Assembly (NCBI GenBank): GCA_913043185.1
Contig: CAJWMI010000008.1
Location: forward strand, 1 to 34,992
Reading direction: 5' to 3'
From: an uncultured Fidelibacterota bacterium
Lineage (GTDB): Bacteria; Marinisomatota; Marinisomatia; Marinisomatales; UBA1611
DNA: 34,992 bases
A program made the position numbers and the translations under genes. Numbering within the stretch: the stretch's first letter is position 1; every line of letters starts with the position of its first letter. The notes under the pieces were generated by a model. It was not told the DNA's origin. It did not search any database and saw nothing but the letters and a program-made list of their open reading frames with translations. Positions 1 to 9,122 of the stretch are shown here, piece after piece.

Positions 1-226
1 AATGAAGCGCTGGTGGAGTGGCAACAGTAAACCCATCAAATCCATGATTTAATGCGTCATCTAGATTGTCAAAAAATATACAATATGGATAATCTATTCT
101 TAACTTCTTAATAACCAATTTATCATTGTCAACAACACCTCCTAATGATTTCAAGTTATCAAGTGTACGTATATGATTAATACCCCACTTCCCTGCACCA
201 ACAACACAAATCTTATAATTTTTCAT
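1..226 (-). CDS. Gfo/Idh/MocA-family oxidoreductase, N-terminal part (cut by window edge)
   Basis: The first 75 residues of a protein continue past the left edge. They open with a Rossmann dinucleotide-binding loop, VVGAGKWGINH (GxGxxG pattern), and about 60 residues later show the FTVATPPALH motif, typical of NAD(P)-dependent sugar or inositol dehydrogenases of the Gfo/Idh/MocA family, where a strand ends in ATPxxxH near the cofactor. The ATG is preceded only three bases upstream by the stop codon of the SPOR-domain gene, so the two are almost certainly co-transcribed. The C-terminal half, which holds the catalytic lysine and substrate site, is not visible, so the substrate cannot be named. 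A role in nucleotide-sugar or surface-polysaccharide metabolism would fit the envelope genes upstream, but that is inference. Confidence 0.8.
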   Translation of the reverse strand, partial: MKNYKICVVGAGKWGINHIRTLDNLKSLGGVVDNDKLVIKKLRIDYPYCIFFDNLDDALNHGFDGFTVATPPALH

Positions 227-229
227 AAG

Positions 230-1018
230 TTAATTATTATTATTTATTGGCCTATACAGAACTCTGTATTCCAAACCTAATTTAGTCTTAATATCTCTTC
301 CAGCTTTTTCAGCTTGTTTTTTTGACTTATACCTATTCACCCTTACTGCGTATAATCTTTTTCCATTTGAGTCTACTTCATTTATTGAAACATCATAACC
401 AAGTTGACTTGTTTGCAGTTTAAGTCTCTTTGCATTTTTCTCACTTCCAAAAGCACCTATTTGAACAACATATGGTCCTAAATCAGATCGCTTTCTGTTA
501 AAATCAAAAACCTGATTTAAAGGTTTACTCTTGTCAATTACCATATCTGATCCGATATCAATATTTGGAAACATACTATTGATAATTAATGCGTAATACC
601 TAGCAGAGTCTGCTTCACCTATGGCATTAAAACTATTTACCATCAGATTAGTGACGCGCTGAATATCAACAAATCTAGGATATTTTATTGGTATATTTTT
701 TAATAAAGTTGCTGCTTGCGTGTATAATCCTCTAGCATAAAAATACTCCCCTATTTTCATAGCAGAATAAGATGCATATTTAGAGTCTGGATGTTTTTTT
801 AATAGATCCTGGTATAGTTTTATCGCTGAATTTCCGTCTTGAGTCAATATAGCTTTTAAATATATAACGCCAGGGTTATTTGGATATTTTGAGGATAATT
901 CTGGTAAATTTTCTTTAACACCTTCCACTTTACCTTCTTCAATAAGCGATAAATAAAGCTCGATATTTTGTCCAAAGGAAAAAGAAGCTAGTAAAAAGAA
1001 GAAAACAATCTTATTCAT
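230..1018 (-). CDS. Exported SPOR-domain protein with tetratricopeptide-like repeats
   Basis: 262 residues. A cleavable signal peptide is likely at residues 1-17 (hydrophobic FFFLLASFSFG followed by Q). Residues 20-155 are helical with TPR-like spacing (for example SAIKLYQDLLKKHPDSKYA and YTQAATLLKNIPIKYPR), in the style of the periplasmic YbgF/CpoB and BamD proteins. Residues 181-258 form a SPOR domain, beginning GPYVVQIGAFGSEKNAKRL. SPOR domains bind peptidoglycan stripped of stem peptides, which is enriched at division septa, so an exported septal or cell-wall role is likely. The start codon lies inside the end of the lapB-like gene (8-base overlap), which implies translational coupling. 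There is no lipobox cysteine, so it is probably soluble in the periplasm. The exact function is unknown. Confidence 0.8.
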   Translation of the reverse strand: MNKIVFFFLLASFSFGQNIELYLSLIEEGKVEGVKENLPELSSKYPNNPGVIYLKAILTQDGNSAIKLYQDLLKKHPDSKYASYSAMKIGEYFYARGLYTQAATLLKNIPIKYPRFVDIQRVTNLMVNSFNAIGEADSARYYALIINSMFPNIDIGSDMVIDKSKPLNQVFDFNRKRSDLGPYVVQIGAFGSEKNAKRLKLQTSQLGYDVSINEVDSNGKRLYAVRVNRYKSKKQAEKAGRDIKTKLGLEYRVLYRPINNNN

Positions 1019-2057
1019 TTATGTTTTCTACTTGATTTAATATTTCATCTACTTGGTGTCCCAGCTCTGAGGGAGTTTTAATAAAAAGTGAAAGTTTTAA
1101 TTTCATTAGTAAAGTAGAAATGGCTGCATTCCCATTATCTATTAATTTATCAATTAATGATATTGCAGCTTGATCTTCACCTTTTTCGTTTAGCACGTTA
1201 GCCAATCTCAATGTAGCAGCTAGGTCCATAGGATTTTTTTCAAGTACTTTTCGGTAAAAATTTTCTACCTCACTATAGCGCCCTAAATCAAATAGTGCAG
1301 TTTCCATATTATCAAAGACCATATATGATTGTTCTGGCGAAAAATTTATGAATTTTTCCCAGTATTCAATTGCCTTAACCAAGTCTCTATTTTTCATCTT
1401 TATGTCACCCAAATATTTGTATGGCAATCCAAATTCCGGGGATTGATTTATGGCTTTATCTAATAAAGATATAGCTGCTTCAAAATCATTTTGTTTAATT
1501 TTTTCTTTACTCTTATAGACTATATACTTTGATAGAATATTTGTATCTGAGACTCCAATAATTTTTTGTAATTGTTTAGCCTTATCAGCCGCATAGTCCC
1601 AGTCTTCTATTTTTTCACCAATATTTAGTAGAAAGGTGATTGCCCATTCATTTTTTTTATCAATAATAAGAATATGCTCTGCTTCTTTTCTAGCTTTAGT
1701 TAAATCACCAATTATTTCATAATCCATTGCTAAAGATTTATAAATATCTACTTTTGTAGAATTATTCAAATTTGGTCTAACTGTTAACGTCTGATGAATT
1801 TTTAACGCCCTTTGAGGTTCTTCATCTCTGAGAATATTCCCGAGCTGTAAGTATGCATCAATGTGATCCGAATCTTGTTTTACAACATCTCTTAATAATG
1901 AAACAGCTCTGCGCTTATCAGTTTTAAGCATCGCATTAAGAGCATCGGTGTATAATGAATCGGTTTTTTTTTGTATTTTAGGCTTATAATTAAAAAATAT
2001 CCAAAAACCAATCGCTGTTATTAGTATAACAACAATTATAATATAAAAAGAATACAA
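1011..2057 (-). CDS. lapB: LapB-like tetratricopeptide membrane protein lacking the rubredoxin domain
   Basis: 348 residues: an N-terminal transmembrane helix (about 2-24) followed by TPR repeats covering nearly all the rest. The first repeats resemble E. coli LapB (YciM) closely: AVSLLRDVVKQDSDHIDAYL, LGNILRD and ALKIHQTL follow the same order and spacing. In E. coli LapB works with LapA and FtsH to control LpxC level and so lipopolysaccharide synthesis. The gene lies two bases downstream of a LapA-family gene, which supports the assignment. The protein ends after the repeats and contains no cysteine, so the C-terminal rubredoxin-like metal site of E. coli LapB is absent. The start is TTG: no in-frame ATG precedes the membrane helix, and GGAG lies ten bases upstream. 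The domain architecture is secure; functional equivalence is inferred. Confidence 0.75.
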   Translation of the reverse strand: MYSFYIIIVVILITAIGFWIFFNYKPKIQKKTDSLYTDALNAMLKTDKRRAVSLLRDVVKQDSDHIDAYLQLGNILRDEEPQRALKIHQTLTVRPNLNNSTKVDIYKSLAMDYEIIGDLTKARKEAEHILIIDKKNEWAITFLLNIGEKIEDWDYAADKAKQLQKIIGVSDTNILSKYIVYKSKEKIKQNDFEAAISLLDKAINQSPEFGLPYKYLGDIKMKNRDLVKAIEYWEKFINFSPEQSYMVFDNMETALFDLGRYSEVENFYRKVLEKNPMDLAATLRLANVLNEKGEDQAAISLIDKLIDNGNAAISTLLMKLKLSLFIKTPSELGHQVDEILNQVENINE

Positions 2058-2059
2058 TA

Positions 2060-2380
2060 TTAATATTCTCCGTCCTCAGACTCATATATACCCTCATCAA
2101 TAGCAACATTTCTGAGATCATTAAGCTCATCAGTGAGTATACGATTTTTATTTTGCAAACTTTTAATTTGAGTTTTATGAGAGAAGATTACAAAAACAGA
2201 TGTTAGAAATCCTGCAATTACGCCAAATAATAGAGTAAACAGAATTACCACATTTAGATAAGAACTTTCAATACTATGATTAAAAAAATGTATATCCACA
2301 CGCTCAACAGAGTTTTGGGTCATAAATACAATGATAATTAAGTTAAAAAGAATCAATAAAAAAATTTTAAATAGATGCAT
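2060..2380 (-). CDS. lapA: LapA-family (DUF1049) inner-membrane protein
   Basis: 106 residues with two transmembrane helices (about 4-21 and 43-68), a short loop between them containing the characteristic FMTQNSVERVDIHFF stretch, and a charged, probably coiled-coil cytoplasmic tail (about 70-95). The QNS-x-V-x-V-x-FF pattern just after helix 1 and the second helix rich in G and L are the signature of the LapA/DUF1049 family. In E. coli LapA is encoded next to LapB and helps assemble the lipopolysaccharide regulatory complex. Here the gene also sits directly upstream of a lapB-like gene. Its ATG overlaps the miaB stop by one base (TAATG), so translation is coupled to miaB. Confidence 0.75.
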   Translation of the reverse strand: MHLFKIFLLILFNLIIIVFMTQNSVERVDIHFFNHSIESSYLNVVILFTLLFGVIAGFLTSVFVIFSHKTQIKSLQNKNRILTDELNDLRNVAIDEGIYESEDGEY

Positions 2381-3702
2381 TATGCTGCCTTTGCTTTATT
2401 AATTATTTTACCATGTAATGTTATATCTCTTGATTCTATAATTAAAACCGGAACAATATCTTTAATATTAGCATGATCCTTATCAAAAATGACCCATTTA
2501 TTTGATTCTGTTCTCCCGGCCCATTTACCTGAGTTTCTTTTACTTTGCTTCTCAATGAGTACATTTTCAATTTTACCTATATAACTCTGGTTTCTTAAAA
2601 TAGTATGAGATTTTTGTAACAATATTATTTGCTCTAATCTATACTGTTTAACCTCATCACTTATCTGATCATCATATTCAGAGGCTTTAGTTCCTTTTCT
2701 AGAAGAATATTTAAAAGTAAATGCTGAATCAAAATTCACTTCCTCCATTACACTCATCGTTTCAACAAAATCTTTCTCTGATTCACCTGGAAAACCAACA
2801 ATGATATCCGTACTAATCCCAGCATTTGGTAACATTTCTCGGATCGTTCTAGCAATATTAATAAAATGATCACGAGTATATGACCTGTTCATCCTTTTTA
2901 AGATTCTATCGGACCCGGACTGCAACGGGAGATGTATCGAATTACAAATATTATCATATCTGGCCATAACCTCTAACAATTCAATGGTTATATCTTGAGG
3001 ATGAGGAGAAGTATATCTTATTCTTTTTAAACCATTTACTTTGGCAATATACTCTAATAGAACATGAAACTTATAACCATCATAATTATATGAGTTTACA
3101 TTTTGCCCTAGTAGAGTAACCTCAGAGAATCCATCTTTTACTGCATTTTTAACTTCACTAACAATTCCATCAATACTTCTACTCCTCTCTCTTCCTCTCG
3201 TAAAAGGAACGATACAAAAGGTGCAAAACTTATCACATCCTCTCATTATTGTGATCCACGCGTTAACTCCTTCTTTTCTACTAGGAAATAGGTCATCATA
3301 GACTTCATATCTAGAGAGTTGTGTATCAACTTGACTTTTATTATTTACTTTATGGCGGTTTAATAACTCTGGTAGTTTTCGATAAGAATCTGGACCAAGT
3401 ACTATATCAACATAGGGTCTATTTTCTAGTATATCATGCTTGAGGCTCTGTGCCATACATCCCAATACGCCAATGATCATATTAGGTTTATTTTCCTTAA
3501 GAAGATTATATCTTCCTAGGAGAGAGTGGACTTTATTCTCAGCATGCTCCCGGATAGAACAAGTGTTAACAAAAAGCACATCAGCACTATTTGGATCATT
3601 AATCGACTCAAAGCCTTCTTTCTTAAGGAGAGATTCTACCAATTCTGAATCAGACACATTCATTTGGCAACCGTACGTCTGAATATGGTAGGTCTTATTC
3701 AA
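2380..3702 (-). CDS. miaB: tRNA-2-methylthio-N6-dimethylallyladenosine synthase MiaB
   Basis: 440 residues, the usual length. MiaB adds the methylthio group to i6A37 of tRNAs reading UNN codons, using two [4Fe-4S] clusters and SAM. The N-terminal UPF0004 domain carries the auxiliary-cluster cysteines C12 (YGCQMN), C48 (NTCSIRE) and C82 (GCMAQ). The radical-SAM domain has C156, C160 and C163 in GCDKFCTFC, followed by VPFTRGRERSR. A C-terminal TRAM domain ends the protein (about 375-435). The CSIRE and RGRERSR patterns favour MiaB over the related RimO and MtaB. The start is TTG: the only upstream in-frame codons before a stop are not ATG, and translation from here gives the canonical N-terminus. 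It heads the run with lapA, lapB and the SPOR gene. Confidence 0.95.
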   Translation of the reverse strand: MNKTYHIQTYGCQMNVSDSELVESLLKKEGFESINDPNSADVLFVNTCSIREHAENKVHSLLGRYNLLKENKPNMIIGVLGCMAQSLKHDILENRPYVDIVLGPDSYRKLPELLNRHKVNNKSQVDTQLSRYEVYDDLFPSRKEGVNAWITIMRGCDKFCTFCIVPFTRGRERSRSIDGIVSEVKNAVKDGFSEVTLLGQNVNSYNYDGYKFHVLLEYIAKVNGLKRIRYTSPHPQDITIELLEVMARYDNICNSIHLPLQSGSDRILKRMNRSYTRDHFINIARTIREMLPNAGISTDIIVGFPGESEKDFVETMSVMEEVNFDSAFTFKYSSRKGTKASEYDDQISDEVKQYRLEQIILLQKSHTILRNQSYIGKIENVLIEKQSKRNSGKWAGRTESNKWVIFDKDHANIKDIVPVLIIESRDITLHGKIINKAKAA

Positions 3703-3733
3703 TGAATAAATTATATATTAAGATAGGTGGTTA

Positions 3734-4654
3734 TTAATTGCCTGCTTGTGTGAAAAAATAATCAAGAGGATTTTTCGGAGTTCCACGGTAATGAACTTCA
3801 TAATGAAGATGAGGAGCAGTAGACCGACCTGTGTTTCCAGTCTCTCCGATTATATCACCTCTTTTAATTTTTTGCCCATGCCTGACAAATATTTTTGATA
3901 AATGAGCGTACGTTGTGGAATACCCAGAAGAATGTTTCAGTTTAATATGGTTTCCAAAGCCACCAATATAATATGCCCTCTTAACTACACCATCAGCAGG
4001 TGCAAATATAGGAGTACCAGTCGGAACAGTAATATCTTGTCCTTGATGAAAACGACGGATATCATCTATAGGATCTTGCCTATAACCAAAACTTGAATTA
4101 AGAAATCCACCACTTACTGGCCTTATAGAAGGAATATGACGAATACGGTCTATGTCACCCTTAACTCTATCATAGATTTTCTCATAGCTAACTAATTCAA
4201 AATTTACCTGCCTAGATAACTTTTCTATATCTAAATGCAGTTGTGAAATTTCTTTACTCACGGCTGGTGCTAAATTATCCAGAACATTTGGTTTTTTAAG
4301 CGTTACTCCACCAATACCTAACTTGCGTATATCTTTGTCTACTTCTGGCATACCCGCATAAGTACGTACAGCTTTATCTTTTTCTTCTATATCTAAAATC
4401 TGCTGATCAAGTTCTTTAAGTCGTGACTGGATTTTATCTATGTTAGAAACAACCGAAGAGTAATTCGCTTTAAACTCCTTTAATCTTTTATCATAGAGAA
4501 CTTTGCTAACATAATCAGCTCCTATTAACAAAAAGGAACCTAAAATAATTAATGAGACAGTGACTAACGCTAATATTTTAGCATTACTAAAGTGCCACTG
4601 GTTAACAAGGTCGTCAGACTCAGAGTGTAATATATATTTTCGATTTGAAATCAT
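3734..4654 (-). CDS. Membrane-anchored coiled-coil M23 (LytM/LysM-type) metallopeptidase
   Basis: 306 residues. A short cytoplasmic N-terminus is followed by one transmembrane helix (about 28-47), a coiled-coil stretch (about 55-95 and 130-170), and an M23 domain (about 185-300). Zinc ligands H203 and D207 (HQGQD) and the PHLHYEV motif with H282 and H284, plus H251 in TYAHLS, are all present, so the enzyme should be active. Family members cut peptide cross-bridges in peptidoglycan during growth or division; EnvC/NlpD-type relatives that only activate amidases lack these residues. It faces the periplasm. The gene is separated by 31 bases from miaB downstream and 73 from a small coiled-coil gene upstream, and probably has its own promoter. 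The physiological substrate bond is unknown. Confidence 0.9.
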   Translation of the reverse strand: MISNRKYILHSESDDLVNQWHFSNAKILALVTVSLIILGSFLLIGADYVSKVLYDKRLKEFKANYSSVVSNIDKIQSRLKELDQQILDIEEKDKAVRTYAGMPEVDKDIRKLGIGGVTLKKPNVLDNLAPAVSKEISQLHLDIEKLSRQVNFELVSYEKIYDRVKGDIDRIRHIPSIRPVSGGFLNSSFGYRQDPIDDIRRFHQGQDITVPTGTPIFAPADGVVKRAYYIGGFGNHIKLKHSSGYSTTYAHLSKIFVRHGQKIKRGDIIGETGNTGRSTAPHLHYEVHYRGTPKNPLDYFFTQAGN

Positions 4655-4692
4655 CGATTCTATTCTTGGTTATAATTATTCAAAATTCGTTA

Positions 4693-4722
4693 ATATTACA
4701 TAACATAGATATTAGGAAACAA
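4693..4722 (-). promoter_or_regulatory. Candidate sigma-70-type promoter for the M23 peptidase gene
   Basis: In the 73-base gap, read on the minus strand, TTGTTT (4722-4717) is followed 18 bases later by TAATAT (4698-4693). The predicted start would lie about 35 bases before the ATG. In such AT-rich sequence chance matches are common, so this is only a candidate. Confidence 0.3.
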
Positions 4723-4727
4723 CCGCT

Positions 4728-5132
4728 TTATTCCTCTTCTGTAAGTTCATCTTCTCTTTGAGAATGATAACTTTTATCTATATCAATATCCTCTATGCCA
4801 TAGGCTTTTTTTATCTCAATTATACTTTGCTCTTTTTTAATAATCTCTCTACCAATCTTATTTATTTGCTTAATGATTTCAAAGAATTCAGTATTGCCTG
4901 TAAAATTAGCCATATTATCATCCTGGGCATGATGATAAACTAATCCTCCAAGCTTTTCATAGTCTTTTGATTTTTCCTTTTGTAACTGTAAAATTTCAAT
5001 TCTGATCTTCGATATTTTAGTAAACTCTTCACCTTTTGCTACCGCAACCCTACTAATCTCCTCAGCCTTTTCCACTGCAGAAGCGCTCCACTCTTTCATG
5101 TTATCCTTTAGATCATCCCAGAGTTTATTCAT
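4728..5132 (-). CDS. Small cytoplasmic coiled-coil protein, function unknown
   Basis: 134 residues, not recognised as a named family. There is no signal peptide or membrane segment. It opens with an amphipathic, tryptophan-containing stretch (MNKLWDDLKDNMKEWSAS) and has two predicted helices with heptad spacing (about 15-65 and 85-110), split by an EKLGGLVYHHAQDD loop. The C-terminus is strongly acidic (EDELTEEE). Proteins of this general layout, a helical pair around a KLGxxVY motif, occur as short uncharacterised genes in related phyla. Its neighbour downstream is the M23 peptidase, itself coiled-coil-bearing, which allows but does not prove a shared role. An ATG start fits the frame and the charged N-terminus. 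It is clearly a real gene: it has no overlap and its composition matches its neighbours. Confidence 0.7.
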   Translation of the reverse strand: MNKLWDDLKDNMKEWSASAVEKAEEISRVAVAKGEEFTKISKIRIEILQLQKEKSKDYEKLGGLVYHHAQDDNMANFTGNTEFFEIIKQINKIGREIIKKEQSIIEIKKAYGIEDIDIDKSYHSQREDELTEEE

Positions 5133-5217
5133 TTAATATTCCTATTTAACTATTTTAACTATTATTGGTTTTTTTAGACTATATAAATCTAGTATCAAGT
5201 AAATATATTTTATTAAT

Positions 5218-5233
5218 AATAATTACAATTATT
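5218..5233. repeat. AT-only inverted repeat at the end of serA
   Basis: AATAATT and AATTATT form seven-base perfect arms around a two-base spacer, touching the serA stop codon. The rest of the 5133-5232 gap is also AT-rich, with a second weak dyad TAGA/TCTA near 5174-5191. Neither has a GC stem and T tract in the serA direction, so a classical intrinsic terminator is not supported. Confidence 0.3.
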
Positions 5234-6807
5234 TATTGTACATCTATCTGATGAAGAACTCTCAATTCTTTAATTTCATTTAACAATTTTATAATCTTAG
5301 AATCAATAGGCTCATCTAGACGGATAACAGCGAAAGCTAGGTTTTTATTCTTCTCTTTACTTAATAGATAAGCCGCAATATTTATTTTATTATCACCTAA
5401 TAACGTACCAACTTTACCTATAACCCCTGGGACATCATCATTCTGAACAAATAACAGTGTACCATTAGGGTTTACCTCCATTTTATAGCCGAATATATTA
5501 ACTAATCTCGGCAAATTATCATCAAAAATACTGCCCTCTATTAGTACTTCTTTATCTGTTTTAACCTTAGCTGAGATTAAATTTGAATAGTTTGTATCAG
5601 ATGTAGAAAAATTTATACTAACATCTATCCCTAATTCTTTTGCAAGAGTATCTGCATTAATATAATTGACTCTTTCAGGAACCCTTGACTGCAAAAGGCT
5701 TCTTAAGAAAGATAGGCCTATAGGTTTTGTCTCACTAATACTGCCGAAACAATTTATAGTTACCTCAGCAATTGGTCCACTAGAGACCTGACTATGAATA
5801 CGGCCTAGTAGCTCAGACAAACGCAAAAATGGAGCCATTTCTTTTAACTGTGAAAAATTTTGAAAAGGCATATTAATTGCATTATCTAGCTCGTCATTTA
5901 TTAAAAAGTTTTTAACCTGTTTACATATTGATAGGCTGACCCCTTCTTTTGCCTCTCTTGTGGAAGCACCTAAATGCGGTGTTAGAATAATATTTGGCGC
6001 TGATATTAATGGGCTATCTACTGGTAAAGGTTCAGATTCAAACACATCTAATGCTGCTCCTGCAATTTTATTTTCTGTTAGTGCTTTTGATAAATCGTCC
6101 TCATTAATTATCCCACCCCTAGCTACATTAATGATTCGTGCACCTTTTTTCATTTTTATCAGATTATTATAGTCAAAAAGATCTTTGGTATCTTTGGTCA
6201 AGGGAATGTGTAGTGTAATATAGTCAGAGTTTTCAATTAAATAATCGAGATCACATATTCGTAATTCGTCTTCGCGAAAAAAATCTTCGGCTAGGAAAGG
6301 GTCATAACCTAATATTTTCATATTGAACGCTTGGCTACGCTGCAAGACTTCTCTTCCAATCTTTCCAAGTCCTACGATACCAAGTGTCTTATCACATAAT
6401 TCTGAACCTATTAACTTATGACGGTTCCACTCTCCTTTTGATATACCTTCATGACCATAACTAACATTTCTTGATAAAGCTAATATTAAAGCCATGGTAT
6501 GTTCGGCTGCGCTAATCGTGTTTGCATCAGGAGTGTTCATTACGACTATACCTAGCCTCGTAGCGGCTGAAATATCGATATTATCCACCCCTACTCCTGC
6601 TCTACCTATAACTGATAGGTTAGCAGCATTATTAATTATTTTTGAATCTAAAGTAGTTCCACTTCTAATAATCCATCCATCAGCCGATTGAATATGTTTA
6701 AATTTTTCATCGATTTTCTCATTGGTAGCATAAATAACCTCGATATTGTTATCTGTTAATATTTTTATTCCATCTTTAGAAATTGGATCGGAGACAATTA
6801 CTTTCAT
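5233..6807 (-). CDS. serA: D-3-phosphoglycerate dehydrogenase, long form with ACT domain
   Basis: 524 residues, matching the long SerA type. It catalyses NAD-dependent oxidation of 3-phosphoglycerate to 3-phosphohydroxypyruvate, the first step of serine synthesis. The NAD loop GLGKIG is at 146-151. The catalytic residues are R230 (NVARGG), E259 (ESEP) and H278 (PHLGAST). An intervening ASB-like domain (about 315-440) follows, and then a C-terminal ACT domain (about 450-524, with VPGVIGKVGTLLGDNKINIA) that normally senses serine for feedback inhibition. All key residues are present. It lies 11 bases downstream of the aconitase gene, so they are probably one transcript; the pair links the TCA cycle and serine supply only loosely. 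The start is ATG, giving the usual VIVSDPIS N-terminus. Confidence 0.96.
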   Translation of the reverse strand: MKVIVSDPISKDGIKILTDNNIEVIYATNEKIDEKFKHIQSADGWIIRSGTTLDSKIINNAANLSVIGRAGVGVDNIDISAATRLGIVVMNTPDANTISAAEHTMALILALSRNVSYGHEGISKGEWNRHKLIGSELCDKTLGIVGLGKIGREVLQRSQAFNMKILGYDPFLAEDFFREDELRICDLDYLIENSDYITLHIPLTKDTKDLFDYNNLIKMKKGARIINVARGGIINEDDLSKALTENKIAGAALDVFESEPLPVDSPLISAPNIILTPHLGASTREAKEGVSLSICKQVKNFLINDELDNAINMPFQNFSQLKEMAPFLRLSELLGRIHSQVSSGPIAEVTINCFGSISETKPIGLSFLRSLLQSRVPERVNYINADTLAKELGIDVSINFSTSDTNYSNLISAKVKTDKEVLIEGSIFDDNLPRLVNIFGYKMEVNPNGTLLFVQNDDVPGVIGKVGTLLGDNKINIAAYLLSKEKNKNLAFAVIRLDEPIDSKIIKLLNEIKELRVLHQIDVQ

Positions 6808-6818
6808 TTGTTTGCTTT

Positions 6819-9122
6819 CTAAAGCTTTTTATTTTTTGATCTAATTAGGTTTAATGCTGACCCGGCACAAAACCAATCAATCTGGGTTTTATTATATGTA
6901 TGATTACAGGTTATAGTATCGCTAGTACCATCGGAATGCAATAATTCGATATCTATTGTTTTCCCCATACTAAATTCATGGAGATTGATAAAATTAAAAG
7001 TGTCATCTTCAAATATTTTTTCATAATCATATTTATCCTTAAAAGTGAGTGCAAGCATACCCTGCTTCTTAAGATTCGTTTCATGTATTCTTGCAAATGA
7101 TTTAACTAAGACCACCCTCACACCAAGATGCCTAGGCTCCATGGCCGCATGCTCTCTTGATGAACCCTCACCATAATTCTCATCACCAACAACGATAGTG
7201 GGAATATTATTCAATTTATATAATCTTTGCACTTCTGGAACTTCTCCATATGATCCATCGATTTGATTTTTTATATAATTTGGCTTATCATTAAAAAAGT
7301 TGATAGCACCTGTTAATAGATTATTCGAAATATTATCCAAATGCCCCCTGTAAAATAACCATGGACCTGCCATAGATATATGGTCTGTAGTACACTTACC
7401 CTTGGCCTTAATTAATAATTTTAAGTTTTTGATATTTTCCCTGTCCCATGGTTCAAAAGGCTGAAGCAATTGCAAACGTTTTGAATCAGGATTAACATTA
7501 ATAACTATTTCTTGTCCATCGAATTGATTTGGGTCATTATAACCGTTATTTTCAACATCAAATCCCTTTGGCGGAAACTCTATCCCACTTGGTTCTTCAA
7601 GTATTACCTTTTCACCAACTTCATTGATCAGGCTATCTTTTAAAGGATTAAAACGTAAATCTCCCGCAATTGCCATGGCGGTGACTATTTCAGGAGAGGC
7701 AACAAAACCATGAGTATTTGGGTTTCCATCTGCTCGTTTTGCAAAATTCCTGTTAAAGGAGGTTATGATAGAGTTTTTTTCTTGTTTTTCTGCCCCTGCT
7801 CTTGCCCACTGGCCTATACATGGCCCGCAAGCATTGGCCAATACTAATCCTCCTATTTCTTTGAACACATCAAGATAACCATCTCTGTCAACAGTATATC
7901 GTACCTGCTCGGATCCTGGAGTAACTGTAAAATCTGATTTAACCTTTAATTTTTTTTCTATTGCCTGTTTGGCGATTGAAGATGCGCGAGTAATATCCTC
8001 GTAAGAAGAGTTCGTACAAGAACCAATTAGACCAACATCCAGCTTTAATGGCCAATCATTTTCCTCAGCTGTTTTAGCAAATTCCGAAATAGGAGTAGCC
8101 AAGTCAGGAGTGAAAGGCCCATTGATGTGAGGCTCTAGAGTACTCAAATCTATCGTTATTACTTCATCAAAATATTTTTCAGGATTATCATAAACCTCAT
8201 TATCCCCAGTTAAATAACCGCTATATTGATCGGCAAGATCTGCTAGCTCACCACGTCTGGTTGAGCGGAGAAAGTTTGCCATATTATGGTCATAAGAAAA
8301 AATTGATGTTGTTGCTCCTATCTCTGCACCCATATTACATATGGTACCCTTACCTGTGCAGGATAATTTCTCTGCCCCAGGTCCAAAATACTCTACGATT
8401 GATCCAGTACCACCTTTTACTGTTAGGATTCCTGCTACTTTTAATATTACATCTTTTGCGGATGCCCAGCCATTAAGCTCTCCTTTTAGGCAAACCCCAA
8501 TAAGCTTCGGAAACTTTAGCTCCCACGGCATTCCAACCATTACATCAACTGCATCTGCACCTCCGACACCAATAGCTATCATCCCTAGCCCGCCAGCGTT
8601 TACCGTATGACTATCTGTGCCAACCATCATTCCACCAGGAAATGCATAATTCTCTAGAACAACCTGATGAATAATACCCGCACCAGGTTCCCAGAAACCG
8701 ATACCATATTTTTTTGATACAGACTCTAGAAAACTATACACCTCAGAGTTTGAGTCTTTTGCAGAAATAAGATCTTTATCCGCGCCTACTTTAGCCTGGA
8801 TAAGGTGATCACAATGGACAGTGGTAGGCACAGCTACTTTTTCTTTCTCTGCCATAATAAATTGTAGGAGTGCCATCTGCGCTGTGGCATCTTGCATTGC
8901 CACTCTATCTGGACTAAAGTTAGCATACGATGATCCACGCTTTAAGCTTGTAAGCGTTTGGTTTTCTATGGTATGAGAGAAAAGTACTTTTTCGGTAAAC
9001 GTAAGCGGTCTTTTTAATAGGCCTCTAGCTTGTTCAATTTTAGACTCAAGACTACTATATAAATTTTTTATTATCTCTAGATCAAACATATCCATTATCT
9101 TTGGAGGTTGGTTTTGGAACAT
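6819..9122 (-). CDS. acnA: Aconitate hydratase, mitochondrial-type
   Basis: 767 residues. It interconverts citrate and isocitrate with a [4Fe-4S] cluster. Cluster ligands are C369 (IGSCTNSS), C432 and C435 (ACGPCIGQW); the 63 + 3 spacing equals that of mitochondrial aconitase. Further family motifs are [25 protein letters not shown] and, in the swivelling C-terminal domain, [15 protein letters not shown] and [19 protein letters not shown], the latter carrying the active-site serine and arginine. Length and motifs place it with the mitochondrial/ACO2 type, shorter than bacterial AcnA (about 890) and unlike AcnB. The symbol is approximate for this reason. Three in-frame ATGs (residues 1, 10, 12) are possible starts, and none has a Shine-Dalgarno sequence; I kept the longest. 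It is divergent from the PorU-like gene and followed by serA. Confidence 0.95.
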   Translation of the reverse strand: MFQNQPPKIMDMFDLEIIKNLYSSLESKIEQARGLLKRPLTFTEKVLFSHTIENQTLTSLKRGSSYANFSPDRVAMQDATAQMALLQFIMAEKEKVAVPTTVHCDHLIQAKVGADKDLISAKDSNSEVYSFLESVSKKYGIGFWEPGAGIIHQVVLENYAFPGGMMVGTDSHTVNAGGLGMIAIGVGGADAVDVMVGMPWELKFPKLIGVCLKGELNGWASAKDVILKVAGILTVKGGTGSIVEYFGPGAEKLSCTGKGTICNMGAEIGATTSIFSYDHNMANFLRSTRRGELADLADQYSGYLTGDNEVYDNPEKYFDEVITIDLSTLEPHINGPFTPDLATPISEFAKTAEENDWPLKLDVGLIGSCTNSSYEDITRASSIAKQAIEKKLKVKSDFTVTPGSEQVRYTVDRDGYLDVFKEIGGLVLANACGPCIGQWARAGAEKQEKNSIITSFNRNFAKRADGNPNTHGFVASPEIVTAMAIAGDLRFNPLKDSLINEVGEKVILEEPSGIEFPPKGFDVENNGYNDPNQFDGQEIVINVNPDSKRLQLLQPFEPWDRENIKNLKLLIKAKGKCTTDHISMAGPWLFYRGHLDNISNNLLTGAINFFNDKPNYIKNQIDGSYGEVPEVQRLYKLNNIPTIVVGDENYGEGSSREHAAMEPRHLGVRVVLVKSFARIHETNLKKQGMLALTFKDKYDYEKIFEDDTFNFINLHEFSMGKTIDIELLHSDGTSDTITCNHTYNKTQIDWFCAGSALNLIRSKNKKL

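Noticed and set aside
3440..3682. Open frame on the plus strand within miaB
   Set aside because: It is antisense to the conserved MiaB cysteine motifs and has no recognisable domain or start context.
8261..8610. Two overlapping plus-strand open frames within the aconitase gene
   Set aside because: They are antisense to highly conserved aconitase sequence and their translations are low-complexity (L/S/P-rich), as expected for a shadow frame.
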